From: Agarivorans gilvus | GTDB lineage: Bacteria > Pseudomonadota > Gammaproteobacteria > Enterobacterales > Celerinatantimonadaceae | Reading direction: 5' to 3' | Assembly: GCF_001420915.1 (NCBI RefSeq) | Contig: NZ_CP013021.1 | Location: forward strand, 1,312,001 to 1,376,000 | DNA length: 64,000 nt | Shown: positions 19,115-27,413 of the stretch, in pieces | Layout of the letters: each line of letters starts with the position of its first letter | Position numbering within the stretch: position 1 is the first letter of the stretch | The notes under the pieces: model-generated | The model's database searches: none | The model's input: only the letters and a program-made list of their open reading frames with translations | Told to the model about the DNA's origin: nothing | Program-made: the position numbers and the translations under genes

Positions 19115-19819
19115 TCAGTTACCCCGATTGGTCGTTTTAACTTGATTAAATAATTTTCGGCTCTTCAGCTCTTTGCCATTTAATAGCTGAGCGATGGCAA
19201 TGCGACAAAAGCGTTTAGCACATAATAAGTGTTCTGGTTGCTGCGGGTCAAAGTCCATCAGCATCTGCAAATCCAGATGACTAAACTCAACCCTAGCAGC
19301 ATTTGCGCTACTCGCAACAAAACCCTGGTCCAGTTGGTACAGATAAGGCTGATGTTCGACTAAGGGCTCAGGTAGCGTGATGGCAAAACCTAATTCAGCC
19401 AACAGCAATAATTCAAACTCGCGTAAACAGGCCTCTAATGGTTGTTGCTTAGCTAAGGCCATTAAACTGTTTTGATATTGCTCATATAACACCGGATAAG
19501 GGTTGTTGTCTTCCAGTAAGTAGTAGAGCAACTCATTAAGATACAGCGCACTGTACAAGTAGTTACCAAACAATGGTAAAGCTAAGTTGGCGGCCTCGGC
19601 TTGCTTAAAATTACGCAAGCTGCCTCTCCCAGAAAATTCCACTAATAAGGGCACCCCTGGTTGCAATATGCCTCGCCACTTTGAATGCTTGGCTCTTGCT
19701 CCCCTCGCTACGGCGCTCACCTTACCATGTTCAAGAGTAAATAAATAAACCAGTAGACTGGTTTCTCTATAGGGCCGCGTATGCAATACGAAGGCGGGGC
19801 TTAAGGCCGCTTGGGGCAA
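19115..19819 (-). CDS. recO: DNA repair protein RecO
   Basis: A 234-residue protein. The N-terminal OB-fold (AFVLHTRPYRETSLLVYLFT, VSAVARGARAKHSKWRG) is followed by a helical domain with LYSALYLNELLYYLL. RecO acts with RecR to load RecA on SSB-covered DNA in the RecFOR pathway. It follows era with a 2-nt gap, matching the conserved rnc-era-recO-pdxJ-acpS order. Confidence 0.95.
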   Translation of the reverse strand: MPQAALSPAFVLHTRPYRETSLLVYLFTLEHGKVSAVARGARAKHSKWRGILQPGVPLLVEFSGRGSLRNFKQAEAANLALPLFGNYLYSALYLNELLYYLLEDNNPYPVLYEQYQNSLMALAKQQPLEACLREFELLLLAELGFAITLPEPLVEHQPYLYQLDQGFVASSANAARVEFSHLDLQMLMDFDPQQPEHLLCAKRFCRIAIAQLLNGKELKSRKLFNQVKTTNRGN

Positions 19820-19821
19820 GT

Positions 19822-20721
19822 TTACTCGTCTCCGTAACCAAGGCTACGTAAGGCTCGCTCATCATCAGCCCAGCCCGACTTCACTTTCACCCACATCTCT
19901 AGGAACACTTTGTTATCAAACAAGCGCTCCATATCTAGACGAGCTTCTTTACCAATGGTTTTAAGTTTTTCACCTTTATTGCCAATAATCATTCGCTTTT
20001 GACTAGGGCGCTCAACCAAAATCAAGGCATTGATCTGATAAACACCGTTTTCCTGCATCTTAAATTGCTCTATCTCCACCGTGGTGGAATAAGGCAACTC
20101 TTGGCCGGTAAAACGCATCAGCTTTTCACGAACAATTTCTGCCGCCATGAAACGCGATGAACGGTCGGTAATGTAATCTTCGGGAAAGAAGTGCACATTT
20201 TCCGGCAAACTTTGTTGTGCCCACTCGCGTAGCTGCTCGACATTTTTTCCGTGCTTAGCCGAGATCGGTAAAATATGAGAAAAGTCGAACTTGTCCTGCA
20301 TCATCTGCATATGCGGGAATAACACTTCTTTTTCTTGAACGTTATCCACCTTATTGATAGCCAATACCACCGGCACTTTTAAATGGCGTAATTTACCTAA
20401 TACCAACTCATCATCGGCGGTCCACTTGGTACCTTCAACCACAAAAATCACCATCGACACATCGCCCAAAGAACTAGTGGCAGCACGGTTCATTAAGCGG
20501 TTAATCGCCCGTTGCTCCTCAATATGCAACCCCGGTGTATCAACAAAGATGGTTTGATAAATATCGTCGGTATCTATGCCTAGTATACGGTGGCGAGTGG
20601 TTTGTGGCTTCTTAGAGGTAATGCTGACCTTTTGCCCTAGAATGGCATTTAATAAGGTCGATTTACCCACGTTGGGCCGCCCAACAATGGCCACAAAACC
20701 ACAACGAGTATCATAATTCAT
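19822..20721 (-). CDS. era: Ribosome-assembly GTPase Era
   Basis: A 299-residue GTPase with G1 GRPNVGKSTLLNAILG, G3 DTPG, G4 NKVD and the Era-specific GILGIDTDD-like switch region. A C-terminal KH domain (about 205-290) has IIGNKGEKLKTIGKEA. Era binds the 3' end of 16S rRNA during 30S maturation. It overlaps rnc by 4 nt (ATGA). Confidence 0.97.
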   Translation of the reverse strand: MNYDTRCGFVAIVGRPNVGKSTLLNAILGQKVSITSKKPQTTRHRILGIDTDDIYQTIFVDTPGLHIEEQRAINRLMNRAATSSLGDVSMVIFVVEGTKWTADDELVLGKLRHLKVPVVLAINKVDNVQEKEVLFPHMQMMQDKFDFSHILPISAKHGKNVEQLREWAQQSLPENVHFFPEDYITDRSSRFMAAEIVREKLMRFTGQELPYSTTVEIEQFKMQENGVYQINALILVERPSQKRMIIGNKGEKLKTIGKEARLDMERLFDNKVFLEMWVKVKSGWADDERALRSLGYGDE

Positions 20722-21392
20722 AGCAAACGCTCCAGTACCAATTCGGCCGCTACTTGTTCAGCCTTACGACGGCTGGTGCTGGTGCCAACCAAGGGCTCGT
20801 CCAAACCTTCAACGTAACAGCTCACGGTAAATTGCTGGTTATGCGCCTCACCTTTAATTGCCACCACCTGATAATCAGGCAGTGCTTGTTTACGCGCTTG
20901 AAGGATTTCCTGCAAACGTGTTTTGGGATCTTTTTGACTCAGCCCAGGCTTAATGGTGTCTAAGCGTTGTTGATACCAAGTCAACAACATGGCCTTAACA
21001 GTATCGTTGCCACTGTCTAAATATACCGCGCCAATAATCGCCTCTACGGCGTCAGCTAAAATAGACTCACGGCGAAAACCGCCGCTTTTAAGCTCACCGG
21101 GGCCCAACTTAATGTATTCACCTAGCTCAAAACTACGGGCTAACTCAGCCAAAGTTTTACCTTTCACCAAGGTTGAACGCATTGGGCTTAAATCACCTTC
21201 TGACACCTCGGGAAAACGCCGATATAGTTCATCGGCAATCACCCAGCTAAGCACCGCATCGCCAAGAAACTCTAGGCGCTCGTTATGCACCCCTCCGGCG
21301 CTGCGATGGGTTAGGGCTAAATTCAATAAACTCTCGTCTTTGAAGGTATAACCAATTGCGCGTTGCAGTCGTTGTGGATTTACACTATTCAT
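20718..21392 (-). CDS. rnc: Ribonuclease III
   Basis: A 224-residue double-strand-specific endonuclease. The RNase III signature NERLEFLGDAVLSWVIADEL lies near residues 36-55, with further acidic catalytic residues in LADAVEAIIGAVYLDSG. The dsRNA-binding domain (about 155-224) starts DPKTRLQEILQARKQALPDY. It processes rRNA precursors and regulatory RNAs. It is 10 nt downstream of lepB. Confidence 0.97.
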   Translation of the reverse strand: MNSVNPQRLQRAIGYTFKDESLLNLALTHRSAGGVHNERLEFLGDAVLSWVIADELYRRFPEVSEGDLSPMRSTLVKGKTLAELARSFELGEYIKLGPGELKSGGFRRESILADAVEAIIGAVYLDSGNDTVKAMLLTWYQQRLDTIKPGLSQKDPKTRLQEILQARKQALPDYQVVAIKGEAHNQQFTVSCYVEGLDEPLVGTSTSRRKAEQVAAELVLERLL

Positions 21393-21402
21393 TATCTACC
21401 TA

Positions 21403-22317
21403 CTAGTTGATTGCACCGATGCGATTAAAGCGCACACCCGTTGGTACCCATCCTGGTAAAATTGAATCTTCCCCACGCTCAAATTCAAAGCTGATCCATA
21501 TCGCCACGGCCTTGCCAACTAAATTCTCTTCAGGCACAAAACCCCAGTAGCGACTATCGGTACTATTATCTCGGTTATCACCAAAGGCTAAATAGTGGCC
21601 GGCAGGCACAATCCACTCGTCTCGCTCGGTGCCCGCTTGCTGGTAAAAGTACTGCACTCTGTCTGGTGCTGCTGGATTAATCAGCACTTCGTGTGTCACA
21701 TCGCCCAATTGCTCACGATACGTTTCCAAGGGCATAGACCCCTGTTTGAAACGTCCAGAGACTTCAAAGTCTAGTGGTACAGCGGCTAATTCAGGGCAAG
21801 GTTCAGCCTCACATTTAGGCTGAATAAACAGCTGCTTACCACGATAAATGATGCGATCGCCGGGTAAACCTACAACCCGTTTAATGTAATCGATACGAGT
21901 ATCTTGCGGATACTTAAATACCACTACATCTCCGCGCTTAGGCGAACCCGTTTCCAGCAATGTACTGCGCGTCACCGGGTCTTTTAAACCGTAAGCAAAC
22001 TTCTCCACCAAAATAAAATCGCCCACCAGCAGCGTGGGCATCATTGAACCCGATGGAATTTGAAAAGGCTCATAGATAAACGAACGTAATACCAACACAA
22101 TGGCAATCACCGGAAATACCGAACGGCCATTCTCTACCCAACTTGGCGCACTGGTAATTTTTTGCTCAGCATCGCTGGGTAACTCACCACCAGCAGCCAC
22201 TCGCGCATCTTCTAGCTTAAGGGCGCGTTGCTTTTCCCAGCGGAACTTATCCAATACCCAAATCACACCCGTGATAAGCGTTGCAATAACCAGTATTAGT
22301 GGAAATAGAGTTGCCAT
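21403..22317 (-). CDS. lepB: Signal peptidase I
   Basis: A 304-residue type I leader peptidase. An N-terminal membrane helix is followed by a cytoplasmic linker and a second helix (FPVIAIVLVLRSFIYEPFQI). The catalytic serine lies in PSGSMMPTLLVGDFILVEKF and the general-base lysine in DYIKRVVGLPGD. The conserved box E motif GDNRDNSTDSRYWGFV is present. It removes signal peptides of secreted proteins at the outer face of the inner membrane. It follows lepA by 1 nt. Confidence 0.97.
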   Translation of the reverse strand: MATLFPLILVIATLITGVIWVLDKFRWEKQRALKLEDARVAAGGELPSDAEQKITSAPSWVENGRSVFPVIAIVLVLRSFIYEPFQIPSGSMMPTLLVGDFILVEKFAYGLKDPVTRSTLLETGSPKRGDVVVFKYPQDTRIDYIKRVVGLPGDRIIYRGKQLFIQPKCEAEPCPELAAVPLDFEVSGRFKQGSMPLETYREQLGDVTHEVLINPAAPDRVQYFYQQAGTERDEWIVPAGHYLAFGDNRDNSTDSRYWGFVPEENLVGKAVAIWISFEFERGEDSILPGWVPTGVRFNRIGAIN

Positions 22318-22318
22318 G

Positions 22319-24118
22319 TTAATCCTTACCTATGTGTAGTACGGCTAAAAACGCAGACTGAGGCACTTCCACGTTACCTACTTGCTTCATCCGTTTCTTA
22401 CCTTCTTTCTGTTTCGCTAACAGCTTCTTCTTACGGCTCACATCGCCGCCATAACACTTGGCGATAACGTTTTTACGTAATTGTTTAACCGTTGAGCGGG
22501 CAATAATGTGCATGCCGATAGATGCTTGAATAGCAATATCAAACATCTGACGAGGGATCAGCTCCTTCATCTTATCTACCACTTGGCGACCACGGGTTTC
22601 AGAATGATCTTTGTGAGTAATTAGGGCTAAGGCATCCACTCGGTCGCCGTTAATCATAATATCCACCCGCACCATGTTGGCCGCTTGGAAGTGCTTAAAG
22701 TTGTAATCCAAAGAAGCATAACCACGGCTGGTTGATTTAAGCTTGTCGAAGAAATCCAATACCACTTCGGCCATCGGGATTTCATAAGTTAAAGCGACCT
22801 GTTTACCGTGATAAGCCATGTTCTTTTGCAAACCACGTTTTTCCACACACAGAGTAATTACATTACCTAGGTATTCTTGTGGTACCAAAATATTCACTTC
22901 GGCGATGGGTTCGCGAATTTCGGCGATGTTGTTGGTGGGCGGCAGCTTAGCTGGGCTATCCACGTAAATCACCTCACCATTGTTCATTTCCACTTCATAA
23001 ATTACCGTGGGTGCCGTGGTAATCAAATCCAGATCGTATTCACGCTCTAAACGCTCCTGAATGATTTCCATGTGTAACATACCAAGGAAGCCACAGCGGA
23101 AACCAAAACCTAAAGCGGTTGAGTTTTCTGGCTCATAAAACAATGAGGCATCGTTGAGACTCAATTTAGCCAGCGCGTCACGGAAGTTTTCATACTCATC
23201 AGAACTGGTAGGGAACAAACCGGCATATACCTGCGGCTTGACCTTTTGAAAACCTGGTAAGGCTTTAGTTGCACCATTTTTCTGGGTGGTTAAGGTATCC
23301 CCCACTGGCGCACCCAAAATTTCTTTAATACCAGCAATCACGTAACCCACTTCGCCAGTTTTTAGAATGCCGGTATTAGTTTGCTTAGGTGTAAATATAC
23401 CCACCTCATTTACCACATAGGACTGACCGGTGGACATTACCATCATTCGTTCGCCGGCTTTTAATTGACCATTTTTGATTCGCACCAAAGACACCACGCC
23501 TTGGTAGTTATCGAACCACGAGTCGATAATTAAGGCCTGTAGGGGCTCCTCTGATTCACCTTCTGGCGGCGGCACATCACGTACAATGGTTTCTAATACA
23601 TCTTCAATGCCTAAGCCAGTTTTGGCCGAACATACGGTGGCATCGGTGGCATCGATGCCTACGATGTCTTCGATTTCTTCCGCTACGCGGTCGGGATCGG
23701 CTTGGGGTAAGTCGATTTTATTCAAAACCGGAATAACTTCTAAGTCCATTTCCATGGCGGTATAGCAGTTTGCTAGTGTTTGCGCTTCTACCCCTTGGGC
23801 TGCGTCAACTACCAGTAAAGCACCTTCACAAGCCGCCAATGAGCGCGAGACTTCGTAAGTGAAATCCACATGCCCAGGGGTATCAATAAAGTTAAGCTGA
23901 TAGGTCTCACCGTCTTTGGCGGTGTAATCCAAGGTGACACTTTGTGCTTTAATGGTAATTCCGCGTTCACGTTCTAGATCCATCGAGTCTAAAACTTGCG
24001 CTTCCATTTCTCGGTTGCTTAATCCGCCACAATGTTGAATTAGCCGATCTGACAGGGTCGATTTGCCATGGTCAATATGAGCAATAATCGAGAAGTTACG
24101 AATGTTCTTATTTATCAA
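22319..24118 (-). CDS. lepA: Elongation factor 4 (LepA)
   Basis: A 599-residue translational GTPase with P-loop AHIDHGKSTLSDRL, G3 DTPGHVDF, G4 NKIDLP and a LepA-specific C-terminal domain (KMKELIPRQMFDIAIQASIG). It acts on ribosomes in translation initiation and under ionic stress. It is the first gene of the lepA-lepB-rnc-era-recO-pdxJ-acpS operon. In most relatives rseC lies directly upstream; here cydABX-cydDC is interposed on the opposite strand. Confidence 0.97.
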   Translation of the reverse strand: MINKNIRNFSIIAHIDHGKSTLSDRLIQHCGGLSNREMEAQVLDSMDLERERGITIKAQSVTLDYTAKDGETYQLNFIDTPGHVDFTYEVSRSLAACEGALLVVDAAQGVEAQTLANCYTAMEMDLEVIPVLNKIDLPQADPDRVAEEIEDIVGIDATDATVCSAKTGLGIEDVLETIVRDVPPPEGESEEPLQALIIDSWFDNYQGVVSLVRIKNGQLKAGERMMVMSTGQSYVVNEVGIFTPKQTNTGILKTGEVGYVIAGIKEILGAPVGDTLTTQKNGATKALPGFQKVKPQVYAGLFPTSSDEYENFRDALAKLSLNDASLFYEPENSTALGFGFRCGFLGMLHMEIIQERLEREYDLDLITTAPTVIYEVEMNNGEVIYVDSPAKLPPTNNIAEIREPIAEVNILVPQEYLGNVITLCVEKRGLQKNMAYHGKQVALTYEIPMAEVVLDFFDKLKSTSRGYASLDYNFKHFQAANMVRVDIMINGDRVDALALITHKDHSETRGRQVVDKMKELIPRQMFDIAIQASIGMHIIARSTVKQLRKNVIAKCYGGDVSRKKKLLAKQKEGKKRMKQVGNVEVPQSAFLAVLHIGKD

Positions 24119-24565
24119 GATATTACCTTTGTAAAATCATCAATGAGCGAAGCAAAGCTCAGCTTTCTAAAAAATGCAGCAATCGCGCATTATATCGTTG
24201 CTGCGGATACTAGCACAATCCATGCTGAACCAAAAAAAAAGCGTGATTATTTCAGCAAATATCAGCCTTGCCCAATTTCCACCAAAAGCCCATAAGGATA
24301 AGCCTTCAAGCGACCACGTACGCAACAATCCTTTTATGTTAGATTTATCAATTTTCACTACTGCTATAAGCCTGATTGGGCTAAACTGGTGAGGCGTTTT
24401 TTAGCTCATCAAATCAAAATAAACAGATTGAATTTTTTACAAAAAACGCAGCAAAAATGATCTAGATCAATTAATTCAATCGCAACACGATAGCTAATTT
24501 TCTAGCAAACCGATAAATTAGGTAACCCTAATACAAAGGACTCAATTCACCCTCGGAGTTGATTT
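24119..24565. promoter_or_regulatory. Divergent lepA/cydA promoter region with FNR-like box
   Basis: A 447-nt AT-rich gap between divergent lepA and cydA with no convincing gene; an open frame at 24167-24358 lacks coding features. ATGAT-CTAG-ATCAA at 24457-24470 matches the FNR half-site pattern TTGAT-N4-ATCAA at 9 of 10 positions. A weak -10 (TAGCTA, 24491-24496) would place a start near 24503, putting the box about 40 nt upstream, a usual activating distance. This is consistent with oxygen control of the bd oxidase but was inferred by eye. Confidence 0.65.
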
Positions 24566-26119
24566 ATGGATATTGTTGAACTCTCGCGTTTGCAGTTTGC
24601 TTTTACTGCAATGTACCACTTCCTGTTTGTCCCACTCACCTTAGGCATGACCTTTCTGCTCGCCATTATGGAATCCGTTTACGTGATGACCGGCAAGCAA
24701 ATTTACCGCGACATGACCAAGTTCTGGGGTAAATTATTTGGCATTAACTTCGCCTTAGGCGTGACCACCGGTTTGGCCATGGAGTTTCAATTTGGCACTA
24801 ACTGGTCTTACTACTCCCATTATGTGGGTGATATCTTTGGTGCGCCCTTGGCCATTGAAGGTTTAATGGCGTTCTTCCTTGAGTCTACCTTGGTAGGCTT
24901 GTTCTTTTTTGGTTGGGACCGCCTCTCCAAAGTTCAGCACTTAGCCGTTACTTGGTTAGTCGCACTAGGCTCTAATCTATCGGCGCTATGGATCCTAATC
25001 GCTAATGGTTGGATGCAAAACCCAGTAGGTGCCGAGTTCAACTACGATACCATGCGCATGGAAATGACCAGCTTTGCCGAGGTGGTATTTAACCCTGTGG
25101 CGCAGGTGAAATTTGTCCATACCGTATCAGCGGGTTATGTCACCGGCTCAATGTTTGTATTAGCGATTTCCGCTTGGTACATGCTAAAAGGGCGTGACCT
25201 CGCCTTCGCCCGTCGCAGCTTCGCCATTGCGTCAGCCTTTGGCCTAGCATCGGCAGTGTCGGTGATAGTATTGGGTGACGAATCAGGCTACGAGTTGGGT
25301 GATGTACAACAAGTAAAACTGGCCGCAGTAGAAGCGGAATGGGACACTCACCCAGCCCCAGCGGCTTTCACTTTGTTTGGCTTACCCAATAGTGAAACCG
25401 AAACTACCGACTATGCAATTAAGATCCCTTATGCTCTCGGCTTAATTGCCACTCGCTCCATCGACGAAGAAGTGACTGGCTTGAAAGATCTAAAAGCCAT
25501 TCACCGTGAGCGCATCGTGAATGGTCAAACCGCCTATGGCTTGTTACAAAAACTGCGTGCTGGCGATAAGAGTGACGCCACGGTAGCCGCCTTTGAACAA
25601 GTGAAACAGGACTTAGGCTACGGCTTATTGCTTACCGCCTATACCGACAACCCTGCCACCGCTACCGAACAGCAAGTCCAAATGGCGGTGGATAACAGCA
25701 TTCCTAAAGTGGAGCCAATGTTTTGGGCATTCCGCTTGATGGTCGCTTCAGGCTTCCTGATGTTACTAATCTTTGCCTTGGCGTTCTGGTTCAGTGCCAA
25801 ACGCATTCAGCATAAGCCGAAATGGTTACTTAAAATGGCCCTATTTGGCTTACCTTTACCATGGATTGCCTGTGAAGCAGGGTGGTTTGTTGCCGAATAC
25901 GGTCGCCAACCTTGGGCGGTGGGTGAAGTGCTACCTACCCATCTATCGGCTTCGCTGCTCACTCCCGCAGAAATTTGGACCAGCTTAGGCCTAATCACCG
26001 CCTTGTATACCGTCTTCCTGATTGTGGAAGTATGGTTAATGCAGCGCTTCGCGCGCCAAGGACCTTCAGCCTTACATACCGGTAAATATGCTTTAGAAAC
26101 CGATCAGCTTGGAGAATAG
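24566..26119 (+). CDS. cydA: Cytochrome bd ubiquinol oxidase subunit I
   Basis: A 517-residue membrane subunit carrying haems b558, b595 and d and the quinol site. Visible features: the early haem-ligand His in TAMYHFLFVPLTLGMTFLLA, FVHTVSAGYVTGSMF with another ligand His, the GDESGYELGDVQQVK motif, and the conserved GRQPW motif near 445. The enzyme reduces oxygen to water with high affinity without pumping protons. It is followed closely by cydB and preceded by an FNR-like box. Confidence 0.98.
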   Translation: MDIVELSRLQFAFTAMYHFLFVPLTLGMTFLLAIMESVYVMTGKQIYRDMTKFWGKLFGINFALGVTTGLAMEFQFGTNWSYYSHYVGDIFGAPLAIEGLMAFFLESTLVGLFFFGWDRLSKVQHLAVTWLVALGSNLSALWILIANGWMQNPVGAEFNYDTMRMEMTSFAEVVFNPVAQVKFVHTVSAGYVTGSMFVLAISAWYMLKGRDLAFARRSFAIASAFGLASAVSVIVLGDESGYELGDVQQVKLAAVEAEWDTHPAPAAFTLFGLPNSETETTDYAIKIPYALGLIATRSIDEEVTGLKDLKAIHRERIVNGQTAYGLLQKLRAGDKSDATVAAFEQVKQDLGYGLLLTAYTDNPATATEQQVQMAVDNSIPKVEPMFWAFRLMVASGFLMLLIFALAFWFSAKRIQHKPKWLLKMALFGLPLPWIACEAGWFVAEYGRQPWAVGEVLPTHLSASLLTPAEIWTSLGLITALYTVFLIVEVWLMQRFARQGPSALHTGKYALETDQLGE

Positions 26120-26123
26120 TGCA

Positions 26124-27260
26124 ATGGATTATGAATTTTTAAGATTTATTTGGTGGCTGCTGATTGGCGTATTGTTGGTTGGCTTCGCCATTACCGATGG
26201 CTTCGATATGGGCGTAGGCGCACTACTAAAAGTAGTAGGCCAAAGCGATGATGAACGCCGCGTGATGATTAACAGTGTGGCCCCCCACTGGGACGGTAAC
26301 CAAGTCTGGTTAATCACCGCCGGTGGCGCCCTGTTTGCGGCTTGGCCACCGGTTTATGCTGCCGCCTTTAGTGGTTTCTATTTGGCGATGATGCTCACCC
26401 TAGCGGCATTATTTTTACGCCCTATCGGCTTTGATTACCGTTCAAAACTGGACAGTCCCAAATGGCGCAGCAATTGGGACTGGGCCTTAACGGTAGGTTC
26501 TGCCGTACCGCCAATTATTTTTGGTGTCGCTTTTGGTAATTTGCTGCAAGGCGTACCGTTTCATTTCGACGAGCTATTGCGCCTGAACTACACCGGTTCG
26601 TTCTTTGCTCTACTCAACCCCTTTGCTCTGTTGGTTGGGGTGTTAAGCTTGAGCATGTTTGTTGGCCAAGGGGCTACCTATCTGCAAATGAAAACCGAAG
26701 GCAGCGTATTACAACGCAGTCAAAAAGTCGCCATGATTTGCGGGCTTGCAGCGGCGGCTATCTTTGTATTAGCTGGGGTTTGGCTACATTCTGGCATTGA
26801 TGGCTATCAGCTCACCAGTAACATCGATACTAATGCGATTAACAATGCAGTATCTAAAACCGTGGTGAGTGCACCCGATGCTTGGTTGAATAACTTCAGC
26901 AACTATCCAGTGTTATGGATATTCCCCTGCTTAGGCGTAGCGGCTTTCTTGTTAAGTGCCTTATTCAGTAAATTGAGCAAAGCACCATTGGCCTTTATTT
27001 GCTCTTCACTGGCGCAAATTGGCGTGATATTCACCTGTGGCGTAGCAATGTTTCCCTTTGTTATGCCATCGAGCTCCATGCCGGATCACAGCTTAACCAT
27101 GTGGGATGCTACCTCGAGTGAGCTAACACTGAAAATCATGTTCTTTGTGGCCTGTATCTTTGTGCCAATTGTTTTGGCCTATACCGCTTGGAGCTATTTT
27201 AAAATGTTTGGTCGTTTAAACGAACAGGCCATTCGTGATAACTCCCACTCAATGTATTAA
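26124..27260 (+). CDS. cydB: Cytochrome bd ubiquinol oxidase subunit II
   Basis: A 378-residue polytopic subunit beginning MDYEFLRFIWWLLIGVLL, with the family motif GFAITDGFDMGVGALL and PHWDGNQVWLITAGGALFAA. The ATG at 26124 has a GGAG site 9 nt upstream that overlaps the end of cydA; a longer frame from 26109 is less likely. An intact C6 run at 26281-26286 shows not every homopolymer in the window is broken. Confidence 0.97.
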   Translation: MDYEFLRFIWWLLIGVLLVGFAITDGFDMGVGALLKVVGQSDDERRVMINSVAPHWDGNQVWLITAGGALFAAWPPVYAAAFSGFYLAMMLTLAALFLRPIGFDYRSKLDSPKWRSNWDWALTVGSAVPPIIFGVAFGNLLQGVPFHFDELLRLNYTGSFFALLNPFALLVGVLSLSMFVGQGATYLQMKTEGSVLQRSQKVAMICGLAAAAIFVLAGVWLHSGIDGYQLTSNIDTNAINNAVSKTVVSAPDAWLNNFSNYPVLWIFPCLGVAAFLLSALFSKLSKAPLAFICSSLAQIGVIFTCGVAMFPFVMPSSSMPDHSLTMWDATSSELTLKIMFFVACIFVPIVLAYTAWSYFKMFGRLNEQAIRDNSHSMY

Positions 27261-27274
27261 TTAAGGAGCACTCT

Positions 27275-27388
27275 ATGTGGTATTTTACTTGGATTTTAGG
27301 CGTGCTACTGGCCTGTTCTTTTGGCATCATTAACGCCATGTGGTTAGAACTCAACGGCTATTCGGACGACGATACTGATTCAGAATAA
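27275..27388 (+). CDS. cydX: Cytochrome bd oxidase small subunit CydX
   Basis: A 37-residue single-span membrane protein starting MWYFTWILGVLLACSFGIIN and ending in an acidic tail (SDDDTDSE). The MWYFxWILG start and the NAMWLE segment are the CydX signature. It has an AAGGAG site 5 nt upstream and lies 14 nt after cydB. CydX stabilises the CydAB haem site. The gene is easily missed because of its size. Confidence 0.95.
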   Translation: MWYFTWILGVLLACSFGIINAMWLELNGYSDDDTDSE

Positions 27389-27413
27389 TTATCAACAACA
27401 GCTTAAGCACTGG

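Noticed and set aside
24167..24358. Minus-strand 63-codon frame upstream of lepA
   Set aside because: AT-rich promoter region, no recognisable protein features, and it would lie between lepA and its promoter.
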